Shown in pieces: positions 34,591-45,800 of a stretch of 64,000 bases of DNA; within the stretch, counting starts at the first letter, position 1, and every line of letters starts with the position of its first letter. The stretch is taken from NCBI GenBank assembly GCA_964019425.1, contig OZ025840.1:396001-460000 (forward strand), in the 5' to 3' direction. The notes under the pieces were generated by a model, which was not told the origin of the DNA, ran no database searches, and worked only from the letters and a program-made list of their open reading frames with translations. Origin of the DNA: Flectonema sp. DT1601. Its lineage: Eukaryota > Euglenozoa > Diplonemea > Diplonemida > Diplonemidae. Both the position numbers and the translations under genes were made by a program.

Positions 34591-35898
34591 TCAGTGTTTT
34601 AATCTTTTTATGTTATTATCAGCTGATGGTTGATTTGGTTTTTTTTTAAATTTTAAATAACACGATTCCCACGGGTATTCAATTACAGAGTTCATGAACT
34701 CCTGAGCAGTCATGACTAAGATATCGTTTGATGAGTGTCCTGCTTCAACAAGTTCTCTCTCAACTCCAGATCCGACTATGTCTTTGCTAATCAAATCAGA
34801 AATAGAAATTGGACAATGATGATTCCTTTTGAAATTGAGATACGTTGAATTCGGAATGCCGTACTTCCCTCTATCAAGTGGATCCCATTCTAGGATGTAG
34901 TGTTTAGAATCAAGGTGTTTTAGTGAGGCAGCTGAGAAGCTTCTTTTTATAACAGTAACTGCTTCGAAAGAACCCTTCACGATGAGTGCATATTCCCAGT
35001 GAGACTTCGTCCAACCATCGTACTGAACTGTGTTTTTTACATTGATGGCAAACTCTTCTGGTGCGGTGTGAAAGTATAACCTCCAAACTAAATCTGGAAA
35101 CTGAGCTGATAAAAATTTAATCACGGGATTACCTTTTATGATTGAAGATATCATAAATGGTGATAATCTCAGCTTTTCGAGAGACATTAAGAATACTTCC
35201 GCAGTTTTTTCAGAATCAAATCCAGCATCGTGCCATGAACCATCACTCTGTTCACTCGAATTGTTAAATAATTTAGTCGTGCTTGAGCTAATAAGGTCTT
35301 GGTGGACTTTGCCTAAGCCTTTGACGTATCTTCCTTTTCCGAGCATAAGCTGAATGTCCATGAATCCGGCTAAGTTTAGTTTTCTGATGTGTTCAGTAAG
35401 CGCATCAACTGATTCCGGAAGTGAAAAAAAAGTATTGTGAATTAGAAACAACACGTCAGATAGCAATCCCCATCCCAGAATTACTTTTGTTCTCAACAAC
35501 TCACTCACGATTGGTTTTATTTTATGATACGGAATAGCATTTTCAACCCATGAATTAATATCATAGTTATGCGACAATAAAAATTTTAAACAATCGCAAT
35601 TAAAAACGACATCTGCAGAGCCTCCCTCGTCATCTGGACGTACATCAATTGTGAATGTTTCCTTTGACAGTGTCTCGTCAGTATTAACTGTGATAAGTGT
35701 TATCCCAAGTTGTAGTATCGTATATTTCATTACGTAGTTACGACAATATTGGTATCGCTGTTGGGTTGATGGCAGTATTCTTATTTCGTTTATTCCGACT
35801 CCGCTCATCTCCAAGTCAATCGTCGCGAATGATGATTTTGAAATTGATTTTCTAATCGTCTGTTCGGATTCATCGAAATTCACATTTGAGATTCTCAT
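34591..35898 (-). CDS. PARN/CAF1-family 3'-5' ribonuclease (DEDDh)
   Basis: A 435-aa intronless member of the CAF1/PARN family of poly(A)-specific or 3'-end-trimming exonucleases. The DEDDh residues are all present: Asp28 and Glu30 in FATIDLEMSGV, Asp148 in LLSDVLFLIH and the closing pair His223 and Asp228 in SWHDAGFDSEKT, the HxAxxD motif of PARN, PNLDC1 and TOE1. RYQYCRNYVMKYTILQLGITL is the expected strand after motif I. The roughly 200-residue region after the nuclease core has no obvious R3H or RRM domain, and the C-terminus ends in basic NNIKRLKH. It probably removes poly(A) or oligo(A) tails from mRNA or small RNAs. PARN, PNLDC1 and TOE1 cannot be separated on these motifs alone. Confidence 0.86.
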   Translation of the reverse strand: MRISNVNFDESEQTIRKSISKSSFATIDLEMSGVGINEIRILPSTQQRYQYCRNYVMKYTILQLGITLITVNTDETLSKETFTIDVRPDDEGGSADVVFNCDCLKFLLSHNYDINSWVENAIPYHKIKPIVSELLRTKVILGWGLLSDVLFLIHNTFFSLPESVDALTEHIRKLNLAGFMDIQLMLGKGRYVKGLGKVHQDLISSSTTKLFNNSSEQSDGSWHDAGFDSEKTAEVFLMSLEKLRLSPFMISSIIKGNPVIKFLSAQFPDLVWRLYFHTAPEEFAINVKNTVQYDGWTKSHWEYALIVKGSFEAVTVIKRSFSAASLKHLDSKHYILEWDPLDRGKYGIPNSTYLNFKRNHHCPISISDLISKDIVGSGVERELVEAGHSSNDILVMTAQEFMNSVIEYPWESCYLKFKKKPNQPSADNNIKRLKH

Positions 35899-36318
35899 AT
35901 TTCTGGATCACAAGAATAAGAAAAACTTAACTTAAGCAACAAAGACTATCAATCTTGTTGGTATCTCAAAGTCTCATGACTTTTTTTTTTGTTTTTTGTT
36001 TTTTTTTACAACCTGAAAAAAAAAATAAAATAAAAAATAAAGATGTAAGCCACTCTCAACACCGAATTATATAAAATAAATAACAATTTTTTTTTCTCCG
36101 TTTTTTTTTTTTTTTTTTTCGTTTGGAAAAACGAATGGAGAAAAACAATTATCTAAAATATCAAATAAAAAGATTGAATAACATAAAAAATTGAAAAAAA
36201 TACTCTCGTGTAGCTCTTTTTTTAATTGAATGCCACATTTAGAGTACGAGTTTGATATTTGTATGAAGAAAGAAAAGAATGAAAAGAAACAAAAAAAAAA
36301 AACCCCCCTCCCTTCCTT
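35899..36318. other. intergenic
   Basis: 420 bp of AT-rich spacer with poly(T) runs. Nothing is supported. Confidence 0.4.
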
Positions 36319-38277
36319 TTAACTGTAGTCCATCGGATTTGAGTTATAAACCTCCATTGTAGTCATTCCTTTTTTATTACTTTTTGGTGGCTGAACTTCC
36401 AAAGAAGATGACAGCAACATTGAAGTATCCCCAGAACTGATCTCACGTAGTATTTCTCTGGTGGCATCTCGAGTTTTCATTTGAGAAAAGTGAGATGATG
36501 ATGTCTTATTGAGATCAGTTTCTGAGTCGCAAACATCCGACGTCAAACTTGGTGAAGCTGGTGATGAAGAGTGAGGATGCTTTTCTCGAGTTTTAGGAAC
36601 AGTGGTGTGTGGTCTTTCACTGTTAGAAATTGATTCTTCAACTTTATTTGATGGGACTGTACTCGGGCGGTATTCCAATGGAAGCAATCGACCAGCTGGT
36701 AGAATCTCAAGTTCTGGTGACTTTCGATCATCAGTCTGCTTCGCTTGATATTGCAATCTCATAAGTTGATGAATTTCAGTTTGAATCGCTCGTTTGCTTG
36801 CATCAGTTTCTTGTCGACGTATTTCTCGTTTTACTGATTCAGCTCGTCGTTTTCTATCCAAATTCGCTTTCTTTTTAATATCCTCATCAACTTTAATAGC
36901 TTGAACAAGAGCATGGTGTCTCAACTGTTGTTGAATTCTTTGTTTGTTGTCTCTCATAGTTTCTTGTTTTACGAGAGATTGTTCTCTTTTAAAGTGAAGA
37001 TTGTCTTCTTTGTCTTGTTCAAGTCTCTTCAGATAATTTAATTTAATAATTGCTTTCTCAGCCAACACGGCATGTGCTTCTGATACTCGTTGTTTATCTT
37101 TTGTTAAATTCGACTTAACACGAGATAGTTTATTGTTAAGAACTTCTTTGTTGAGATCTCGTTGGTGTTGTCGGAGTTGCTCAAGTTCGATGGCACGTTC
37201 TTCGGTGTCCGCTTGTTTTGCTATCAATCGTTCTCTGAGTTGTTCAGATTTGATGGTATTGTTTGCTACGTATTGCTCCATCAGGTGGACTCTCGCAGAG
37301 TGGATGTGTTGACGAATTTGTGTTTGTCCTTTTTTTTTCGCGTTTACTCCACTTCTACGAGAATCATGATTCGAAAGCTTTACGTCAATTTCATTCTTAC
37401 GAATCTCATCAGACTCTGTTCGTTGAATTACAAGTTCGTTATTCCGACGTTGAACGATGCTCATTTTTCGACGCATCTTTTCCTTCTTGGCATTGTTGTG
37501 GAGTATTTTTAACTTTAAGTGTTCTTCAGATCTCTGGGTCCTACAAGCAGCTATTTGTTCAATGTGATTCCTTCCTTCTAAAAATTGAATTTCCGTCCTC
37601 TCCCTGGCTCTGAAGATTCGTTCTGTTCTCTTGTGATGTGCATGTCGAGATTCCTTTTCACGAAATCGTTTTTTCTGTTGCTCCGAAGCTTGCCGATGTC
37701 GTTCTCGTTGTTGTAGCTGCTGTTGGAGTGAACATCTTTTAAGTTCAGCGTCTCGTTGAGACATGACGTGTCTCATTTCTTTTTGTTTGTATTTTTTTAT
37801 TTCTTCCTCCATCAGTTCTTGTTGTTGGCGGGCTAGTTGTGATGAATTTTTACTGTTGCCGTTCGGAGATGATCCGATTTCTACGGCGAGTGCGCCACGA
37901 GTTCGATGTCGGAATCTAGAGTGGAGTTGTCTGATGATGTTTTCTTTCTCCGCCTCAACCATTCCAACTTTTGCTATTCTTCGAGAGACTGCTGCAGTGT
38001 ATCGAATAGAAGTTGTTCGGTCTCGTGTTTCTGGTTTTGGAACTGCCAGTAGCTGAAGCGGTTCTACACCAACTCTCTTACAGGCTAATAACGCAGTCGG
38101 ATCTAACTCATCATTCGGACATCTCATATGAAATAATTGTCGAAATGCATCATCCTCACCGTCATTCCACTTCACATCACTACTCTCTTGTGATTCCGGA
38201 ATGGGAATATCATAACTTGACATCGATGATGGACTACCTTCTCTGTTGTTATTAATCACATTATCTACGTCAGTCAT
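36319..38277 (-). CDS. long coiled-coil protein
   Basis: A 652-aa intronless ORF. Residues about 1-120 are an acidic, Ser-rich head with a short folded-looking part (DAFRQLFHMRCPNDELDPTALLACKRVGVEP). Residues about 130-510 are an almost continuous Arg/Lys/Glu/Gln-rich helix of the trichohyalin type (for example KKRFREKESRHAHHKRTERIFRARERTE). This arrangement is common in axonemal and centrosomal proteins. The C-terminal 140 residues are Ser/Pro-rich and disordered. Family assignment is not possible from composition alone. A cilium role is a guess and would imply a flagellated life stage. Confidence 0.72.
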   Translation of the reverse strand: MTDVDNVINNNREGSPSSMSSYDIPIPESQESSDVKWNDGEDDAFRQLFHMRCPNDELDPTALLACKRVGVEPLQLLAVPKPETRDRTTSIRYTAAVSRRIAKVGMVEAEKENIIRQLHSRFRHRTRGALAVEIGSSPNGNSKNSSQLARQQQELMEEEIKKYKQKEMRHVMSQRDAELKRCSLQQQLQQRERHRQASEQQKKRFREKESRHAHHKRTERIFRARERTEIQFLEGRNHIEQIAACRTQRSEEHLKLKILHNNAKKEKMRRKMSIVQRRNNELVIQRTESDEIRKNEIDVKLSNHDSRRSGVNAKKKGQTQIRQHIHSARVHLMEQYVANNTIKSEQLRERLIAKQADTEERAIELEQLRQHQRDLNKEVLNNKLSRVKSNLTKDKQRVSEAHAVLAEKAIIKLNYLKRLEQDKEDNLHFKREQSLVKQETMRDNKQRIQQQLRHHALVQAIKVDEDIKKKANLDRKRRAESVKREIRRQETDASKRAIQTEIHQLMRLQYQAKQTDDRKSPELEILPAGRLLPLEYRPSTVPSNKVEESISNSERPHTTVPKTREKHPHSSSPASPSLTSDVCDSETDLNKTSSSHFSQMKTRDATREILREISSGDTSMLLSSSLEVQPPKSNKKGMTTMEVYNSNPMDYS

Positions 38278-38738
38278 TTGTTATAATGTGATGATAATTA
38301 CAAGAGACATGTATTTGTGTAAGCTGGTTGGAAGTAAATATTAAATCAAGATCAAAGTACCAATACTACAGTAACCAGTAACCGTTAAGGTTGGAAGAGT
38401 TGTTGTTGAATTTTAAATGTTAGGGATGAGTCTCTGAAGACTGACAACGCAATTAATTTCCCCAAAATATAGTGAGTTAGGATTCTGATTGAATCGGACA
38501 AACAAAGAAATCATATTTTTATTTTTTTTGCAATAAAATCTCTTTTCCTGTGGATCGTATTTTTTTAAGACGAGATCGACAATGATTTCGCCAAGTCGCT
38601 TGTATAATTATAAAAGACAACAACAACAAGACGAGAAGAGAGGGATTTAGCGTCAGAGAACCAGAAAGAATGCTAAAAGAATATTGATTGCTTTCATTTT
38701 TGTGAGTTAGTTGGAGTTCTCAAAAGACTTTCATAACA

Positions 38739-38822
38739 ACATGCTGCCTGACACAGAAGGCTTCCGAGCACACGAGAGGTCCCGAGAGACCCTTCGCAGA
38801 CCCTTCAACCTAAACCCATGAA
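38739..38822 (+). repeat. 84-bp dispersed block with 26-codon ORF, copy 2
   Basis: Second copy of the block at 25013-25096, on the same strand, about 460 bp upstream of the coiled-coil gene start. The frame 38741-38821 reads MLPDTEGFRAHERS...RRPFNLNP and ends in TGA. Sequence similarity stops within a few bases of the ATG and the TGA. Confidence 0.55.
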
Positions 38823-41076
38823 CATCGTATCGAAAACGTCAAATTAAAATATTGAAAAAAAAAAAAAAAAAAAATGTAGCAGTTTGATAAAGTCACTGAC
38901 AGAAAAGACCGTCAACTTTGAGCTTATGAACCGTTACTTTTGACAGAGAGATAGATACGGAAATCTAATACGTTGCGTACTGAGCATTCTGATACAGCAA
39001 ACTAACGAGTATCGTTATCGTGTTAACTCCCTACAACTACTTTAATCAACAGGAAGATATTAATATGGAAGAAAAGAAATTGGTGGTGGGTCGGAGGCGA
39101 TAAAGCCTCCCTAAAAATTAAAGGGGGAAAAGAAATTTAAAAAAAAAAAAAATGCAGAAAGCCGTAGTAAATTTGAATAACCCAAATGATCACCTAAAAT
39201 GGTTAGAAATATTGCGAAGTGACGGCAGAAGGGTCATTTAGTTACATATGCTCTCTCTCTCTCTCTCTTATCATTATTTTCTATTTAATTGGAAGAACAA
39301 AAAAACGAATCGAATCGACATTTATTTATTAAAAAAAGGGGGAAAATTTTTTTTAAAAAAAAAAACCCAACCTGTAGCATTTTCTCCGACTAATCGGCCA
39401 ATGCAAGAAATGAAGTCTTAACTACTACTGCTCAGGTCATCTTTTTTTTTATTTTTTTATTTTTAAAAACTCGTAAGAAGGACCTAAAAAAGCAAAGACC
39501 ATGCAAGGATGAAACGATAAGACATGACTCGGTAAAGACGTTTTGTCCAACCGTACTAACGATCAGAATGAAGATGCTGAGGTTCTTAGGTTGACCCAGT
39601 TTCCTGAAACGTGTTAGTTAGTTATTTAATCCAACGTTACTGTATATCATGAGTGCTCTAGGAGGGTAACTCACAGTAACGAACGTGTATTTGCTCTAAA
39701 AGAAAAAAGAAAAAAGAAAATAAAAAAGTGACATTCAACGAACCACTCAGAGAAGAAGGTAAAGGAAGGATTATCCATCCATCATTCTCCACAACTTCTG
39801 GGGTTCGCGATAACATACTGAGATAACAAAATGACATAAGTATGTCAAGAACAACAAAAGAAAGAAAACGCGACACACCTTGAAGACATTTCCTCTTCAC
39901 AAAAAAAAAAAAACACAACAACAAAAAATGTTCTCCTCTACTAAATAAAAAATCATTTCTTAGTAGAGGAGACTCAACAAGTAAAAAAAACAAGACAAGA
40001 GAGAACACGTTGATTTCAGAAATCAAAATCAAAGGATTCTCAGATAAGGTGCAGATCAGATCACTTCAAGAAAAAGAAGAAAGACCCGTAAATGAAATTG
40101 TTAGGGAAGAATCTATACGAGAAAGCCTCACACAACAACTGTTGGACATGTCAAGGTTTTGATTTGATTTGCATCGCACCCAAACTGCAAGTCGGGTCAG
40201 TTAGTTCACAATAAAAGTTCAGATTCACAAAAACACATCCATCCGCTGGGAAGTACTAACTTCCCAATTTCCAAGGAAAATAAAAAGTAATCTATAATCG
40301 TTCCTAGAAGTTAGTTTGTTAGCAAAAATACGAGGTCTAGGTAGCCTCATCAGGGAGGTCTGGGTAGCCGCATCAGTAAGGACTCAATCGCGAAGATTGT
40401 AGTTTTATAGCTTCGGCTGGAAGTGATCGACTCCCAACTTCCACTTAGCCCAGAGGCTAACAGGTTGAAAACAACTAAAGAAAAAAAGAGAAATGATCTG
40501 GAGGTGGGAGAGAAGGTGAAAATAGAAAATCTTTTTATTCCATGCACAGCATCTTTCTTTATAATACGACCATATGTGCCACATGCCCACATACCTGTAT
40601 CACGAAAGAAAATAGAAATCCCCGTAACAGTACCGAGGATTGTTCACCCCCAGTTATCCAAAGCATTAATTGTACTGTCGGCTTACCGAAAAGCTTTAGC
40701 AAAAATTGGGCAGCACATAGCCATATCACTCAGCAAGAAATGAAAACAAAAAGATCAGGTAAGACGACTGTCAGTTTATGGTCATAACTACGCGGACCAA
40801 AGTAATTATCGTTCCGAGGGGTGAAACATCCATGATGATAGAAAATAAAAAAAAAACCATTCAGATAAACTTTATATTTTGTTGATCGCAGACAGTATTA
40901 CTGGCGCACGGGGAAATAGATAACATTTTTGACCATAAATATATAATGGCTCTTAATCTGAATAGTTTCTTCTCCGACTTCGTCGGTGCAAAAAGATTAA
41001 AAATTAAAAATGACAAACAGACCCTTTTATTAAAGAGAGCGATGAGTGTTTGCTAGTGATATGCTTAATTAGTTAG

Positions 41077-41202
41077 TACTGTACTTGGGATAATTAGCGC
41101 GTGGACACATAATAGCGCGCAGAAAAAATTAGCACGGATTTTTTGTATTTTCAAAAGTTAGCGTGGTTTTTTTTCTGCACAAGAATATTTCCAGTTACAG
41201 TA
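41077..41202. mobile_element. short TA-flanked MITE, diverged relative of the 60.96-kb MITE
   Basis: A 122-bp sequence (41079-41200) with imperfect inverted ends (CTGTACTTGGGATAAT against CTGTAACTGGAAATAT) between TA dinucleotides. The inner motif TTAGCGTGGTTTTTT resembles the TTAGTGCGGTTTTTT units of the element at 60966-61234. It is non-coding. Confidence 0.5.
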
Positions 41203-41251
41203 TATGAGTTTATTGTAAAAAAAAAAAAAAAAAAAAAAACCATTTTCTCAC

Positions 41252-41364
41252 TGTCCACGGCTGAGCTGCTTGAGTAAGCTGCAAGATCTCTTTTCTCAAT
41301 TCAAGTGAGGCCAACCTTCTGATTTCGGACGCAAATAAACCGAACGATGCGGCGCATTAAAAGA
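41252..41364 (-). repeat. fossil fragment related to the core of the 61288-62070 element
   Basis: On the minus strand this stretch resembles 61476-61597 over about 115 bp, sharing blocks such as TTTTAATGCGC, CGTCCGAAATC, AGGTTGGC, GAATTGAGAAAAGAGAT and CAGCTCAGCCGTGGACA. It looks like decayed formerly coding DNA of a mobile element of undetermined family. Confidence 0.5.
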
Positions 41365-42473
41365 TCGATTTTTCTGATAATATGCATTTAAGAAAACAGG
41401 ATAATGAATAACATTAAATAAATTGTTCTCCCAGTCCACTGGTGGTGGACCACATTGTTTCAAGAGCCGCAATCATTATATTTCAGAGACAGGTTTTATA
41501 ATGTTAGTAATCAACTCAGTCACTAAATCGTAAGGACAACAATCAACTAATGGTTAGCTTGATAATGGTTAGGTTGCGGGCTAAACTTTAAAAAAATCTT
41601 TCTTTCAGACTCATTTCCCTATCCAGCTCTCTTCAGCGAAGAAAGTAAGAGGGATACTGCGATGTCAGTCCTACTCATCGTGAGCCCCACTGGGTACTTG
41701 GTCAGTTGACTCTCCAAAGAGAATCAAGATAAGAAACAGAAGAACAAATATCATCACATCAATATACCACCACGACACACATACTTCTGATTAGTGTCTA
41801 CTAGACAACGTGATAAATGAATTCACATAATTTACAAAAAAAAAAAAAAAGAAATACACCCTCTATATTAGAATGTGAATACTCACATAACAATAAATAA
41901 GAGAACATGAATTGAGAGCGTTGGTACTTTTGCGTTGAAATGTGCGTTGTCACACTTCACAGTAAAAGTAAAAGAATCGAAAGAGAGGAAAAAACAATTA
42001 TTTATCGGAAGGGAAAAAAAAAAGTAATCTGCAGATCGTCAGCTAATTAATAATATCAAACGATTCTCTCTCCATGAATTATTCAGCTCTGGGGGGTCAG
42101 ACAATAACTTTCCCATTGAGCCTACTTACAGCCAACTGACTCTTTCATAAGAGGAAAACCTTGTCACTCCAACTACCAACAAGACAGAAGACGCAGCAAT
42201 ACTTTTTGGTTTAAAAAAAAGGGGAAAGGGAAAAGGGAAAAGGGAAAATGGAATAATACTTTGAGAGTAACCATAAAATTTGTGCAACTGGTCTGATGCA
42301 AATCAAAAAAATCACGGTAGGTACAGAGATAAGGTAACAAACTATTCTACCCACGTGTACCAGCTGTGAAGTTTCCTTTATTTTTTTTTATTTTTTTTAG
42401 ATTGCATGAGACGCTTAAAAAGGTTCCAACTTAAACTACACAGAAAATAACAACTTCTGGTGATGTCATATTT

Positions 42474-42555
42474 GTGCACGAAACTGTGAACCGACTTAAA
42501 CTGATAAAGCTAAATGAGGTATTGGTACCAACATTCCTTTTCTCTCTCACACAAT
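42474..42555. repeat. dispersed repeat, GTGCACGAAA family, copy 2
   Basis: About 80 bp similar to 12339-12420: GTGCACGAAACTGTGAACCG, then CTTAAACT, ATAAAG and CCAACATTC with the same internal spacing within 2 bp. No inverted ends or flanking duplications are visible. Confidence 0.5.
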
Positions 42556-42846
42556 AGGTTAAATGCAAGAAGAAAAAAGCAGACAACAACAAAAATGCGC
42601 CTGCAAATAAAAAAACATAAAAAGCAAAGTCGGTGGGTAACTGGACTTTCCTTACAAGAGAGAAGATAAATGACCGAACAAAAAAAAAAAAAAAAAAAAA
42701 AAAACACGAATACCCTCACGTGAGCAGTACTCGATTTGCTTTCTCAAAACCATTACATTATTAACAACTTATCGGTCAACAAAGTCCTATTTAACCACAA
42801 CTAGAGTGGTGTTATATTAATGTCTTTATTCGAAACATTTCCATAA

Positions 42847-45800
42847 TCAAACAGCAGTTCTAATAACAAGCAACTCATTAGAGTCTCGTGAAGCTAAGGA
42901 TTCAACAGACAGAGAAGGAGATCTATTTAATCTCTTAGGAGGCTCAGGTGCTGAACCGAAAGTACTTCTTCGTCTTCGATTATTACCCTCAGAGATAGTG
43001 ACGTAACTTGGCATTCGAACTCCACGTGAGACTCGAGGTTGATTTCTAAATGAATCGGGTGGTGTTGGTGTTGATATTGGCTGCGATACAATTGATCGTC
43101 TTGAAGATTCAGACATCATTTCAAACATCACCAAATCATCACTAGACTGAAGAACATCAATCGGAGCTGGAGGGCTCACATAAGTTGTTACTTCTTCACT
43201 AATTATTTTACAAGTCATTTCACTTTGATCATCATACTCAATCCCTTTATCCACAACATATAAAGACTTATCAGCTTGAATACTATCCCCACAGCATAGT
43301 AAGTGATGTATGTATGGAACCTTTCTACCTCCTGATATCCAAACAGCGCGTTCGTCAATAAGGAATACGATGGCATCACAGAAGAATTTTATTACAATAA
43401 TCCACATTAAAAGAAGGCCTAAATTACTAGATACTGTAGCAGACCAGTGATCTCCAGGAGTATCCTGATGGAGTGCTACCAATATGAATGCCACCATCAC
43501 TAACTCAATGACCACAGTCGACGTTTCTATTATATTTTCATAAGGTGCCAGATAAGGTCTCATGAATAACACCAACACCAAGAAAATCGCCAAAACGCTC
43601 ATTGAAGATACTGCTTTTATAACACACTGCTGTCGATCAGTAGGATTGAAAGCACCTATAACACCAAGCAAAGCAGAAGCGATTTGCTCTATCACCATGA
43701 AATATCTTGACTTTTGTTTGTAAGCATCGTAAACTAGTTTATTTAGTTCAACCCAAGGAGCATCTATTCTAGCGTTGCCAGGCACCCATTCATGAGTACC
43801 CCATCCTAGTCTATAGAGTATTTTCTTACATTCAGATTTTGTTGCTGGTTCTTCAACCTTTTCAATGTTGCTGTGTTCAATTGCTCCTTTAGCTGCCCTG
43901 TAAGTAATGACTGGGAGTCCAATACCGAATAAAATCAAGTCAGCTATTGCCAGTATCCTAAAACCTGATGAACTTCCTATTATGGCTGCAACACAAGTCA
44001 ATACGGAACCTCCGTAAAGAAACGTGGCTGGCAGTAGAATCCATCCAAACCTCGCACGTGCCATTAAATATGTCCTGTCGATTTTCTGAATACTATTGGA
44101 AACTGTTTTAACAGGTCTTTGAGTAGTTGATGAGGATAACAAAGTTGAGAATCCAGTTCGTTCTGTTTTTCTTGCACCAGACAATCGAATTGCCATTACT
44201 GTGGCAGTAAGACCACATGCTGATATTAAGATGAATTGAATTAGAATGGTACCTAAGAGTGCTCCATCGATTTCCGCATTGACACCATCCCCAAACCGAA
44301 GTCCAAGAGGATTAAGTGTTCTGTCTAACTTTGTAGTTCCTTCTTGAGGACAGAGCATGAGTCTTGTGATTAGTGAGGCTCTAACCATAGCTCCACCAGC
44401 TGAAGCTGAAACTGGTATCACAGAACTAACTCCAACAATAGCTAATGAGGATACTGCCCGTTGTTGTTCTTGTTGTTTTTGATCAGGCATATTGGATTGG
44501 GCTTCTATTTGTTTATTAAATACACAACCACCTCCGCAATCACACCTCTCATCACCTTTACAAAGAGACTTGTAAACACTACTTGAAAATAGTTTTGAGG
44601 ACATAACAATTTGAAGTTTTTCAGAATAGCCCATGTAAGCTCTGTACTTCTCATTCTGAAAAGATATTCTGATGGAGTTGCTGCCTTCTTTCAATGAGTC
44701 GATCGCAATGAGGTCAGCTGTGATTGTATTGCTGTCTGCTTGTTGTGCTGTAGCAGCCAATCCAAACTTCGAATCCTTCGGACTCTTATCAGTGACAATG
44801 GTAACACAAGGACCATTACAATCAAGTGACCCGCCAGGGGAAACTATTATCCCTTCGATAGGTCCTCCCGGCCACATTAATATAGTTTTTAGTGATCCTT
44901 CTTCCAATCCAAGTTCGTCATTTAATTGAAATACAACTTCCGATCCACCACCCGATTGGATGCGTTCAGAAGATAATTCCGCGTCCTCCAAATGGACTTC
45001 TTTAAATTTATTATATTCAGTTAATGATGTTGGGATAGTACTTGGAACAGCTGTTGGAATAGTAGTTGGGATCGCTGTTGGCAAAGCTGTTGGCAAAGCT
45101 GTTGGAATAGCCGTCGGGATCGCCGTTGGAACGACGGTTGGGATCGCTGTTTGAATAGCCGTTGGAATAGCGGTCGGGATCGCCGTCGGAATAGTAGTCG
45201 GGATCGCTGTTGGCAAAGCTGTTGGCAAAGCTGTTGGAATAGCTGTCGGAATGGCTGTTGGAACGGCTGTTGGAATGGCTGTTGGAATGGCTGTTGGAAT
45301 GGCCGTTGGAATAGCTGTTGGAATAGCTGTTGGGATCGCCGTTGGAACGGCTGTTGGAATGGCTGTTGGAATGGCTGTTGGAATGGCTGTCGGAATAGCT
45401 ATTGGAATAGCTGTTGGGATCGCTGTTGGGATCGCTGTTGGGATCGCCGTTGGAATGGCTGTTGGAATGGCTGTTGGGATGGCCGTTGGAATAGCTGTTG
45501 GAATGGCAGTCGGAATAGCTGTTGGAATAGCTGTTGGAACGGCTGTTGGAATGGCTGTTGGAATGGCTGTTGGAATGGCTGTTGGAATGGCTGTCGGAAT
45601 GGCTGTCGGAATAGCTGTTGGGATCGCTGTTGGGATCGCCGTTGGAATGGCTGTTGGAATGGCTGTTGGAATGGCTGTTGGGATGGCCGTTGGAATAGCT
45701 GTTGGAATGGCAGTCGGAATAGCTGTTGGAATAGCTGTTGGAACGGCTGTTGGAATGGCTGTTGGAATGGCTGTTGGAATGGCTGTTGGAATGGCTGTCG

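Larger units (their letters stand above)
38278..42846. other. 4.6-kb intergenic stretch with small repeats
   Basis: No host gene is supported. It carries the second 84-bp mini-ORF block (38739-38822), a (CT)n run near 39250-39268, and a 23-bp tandem pair GGTCT(A/G)GGTAGCC near 40333-40375. It also has a GGGAAGT-ACTA-ACTTCCC hairpin near 40249-40266, the small TA-flanked element (41079-41200), a fragment related to the 61.3-62.1 kb element (41252-41364) and the dispersed repeat at 42474-42555. Confidence 0.6.

Noticed and set aside
40423-40743. 106-codon plus-strand frame
   Set aside because: No domain or codon bias like the real genes; spans the tandem and hairpin repeats.
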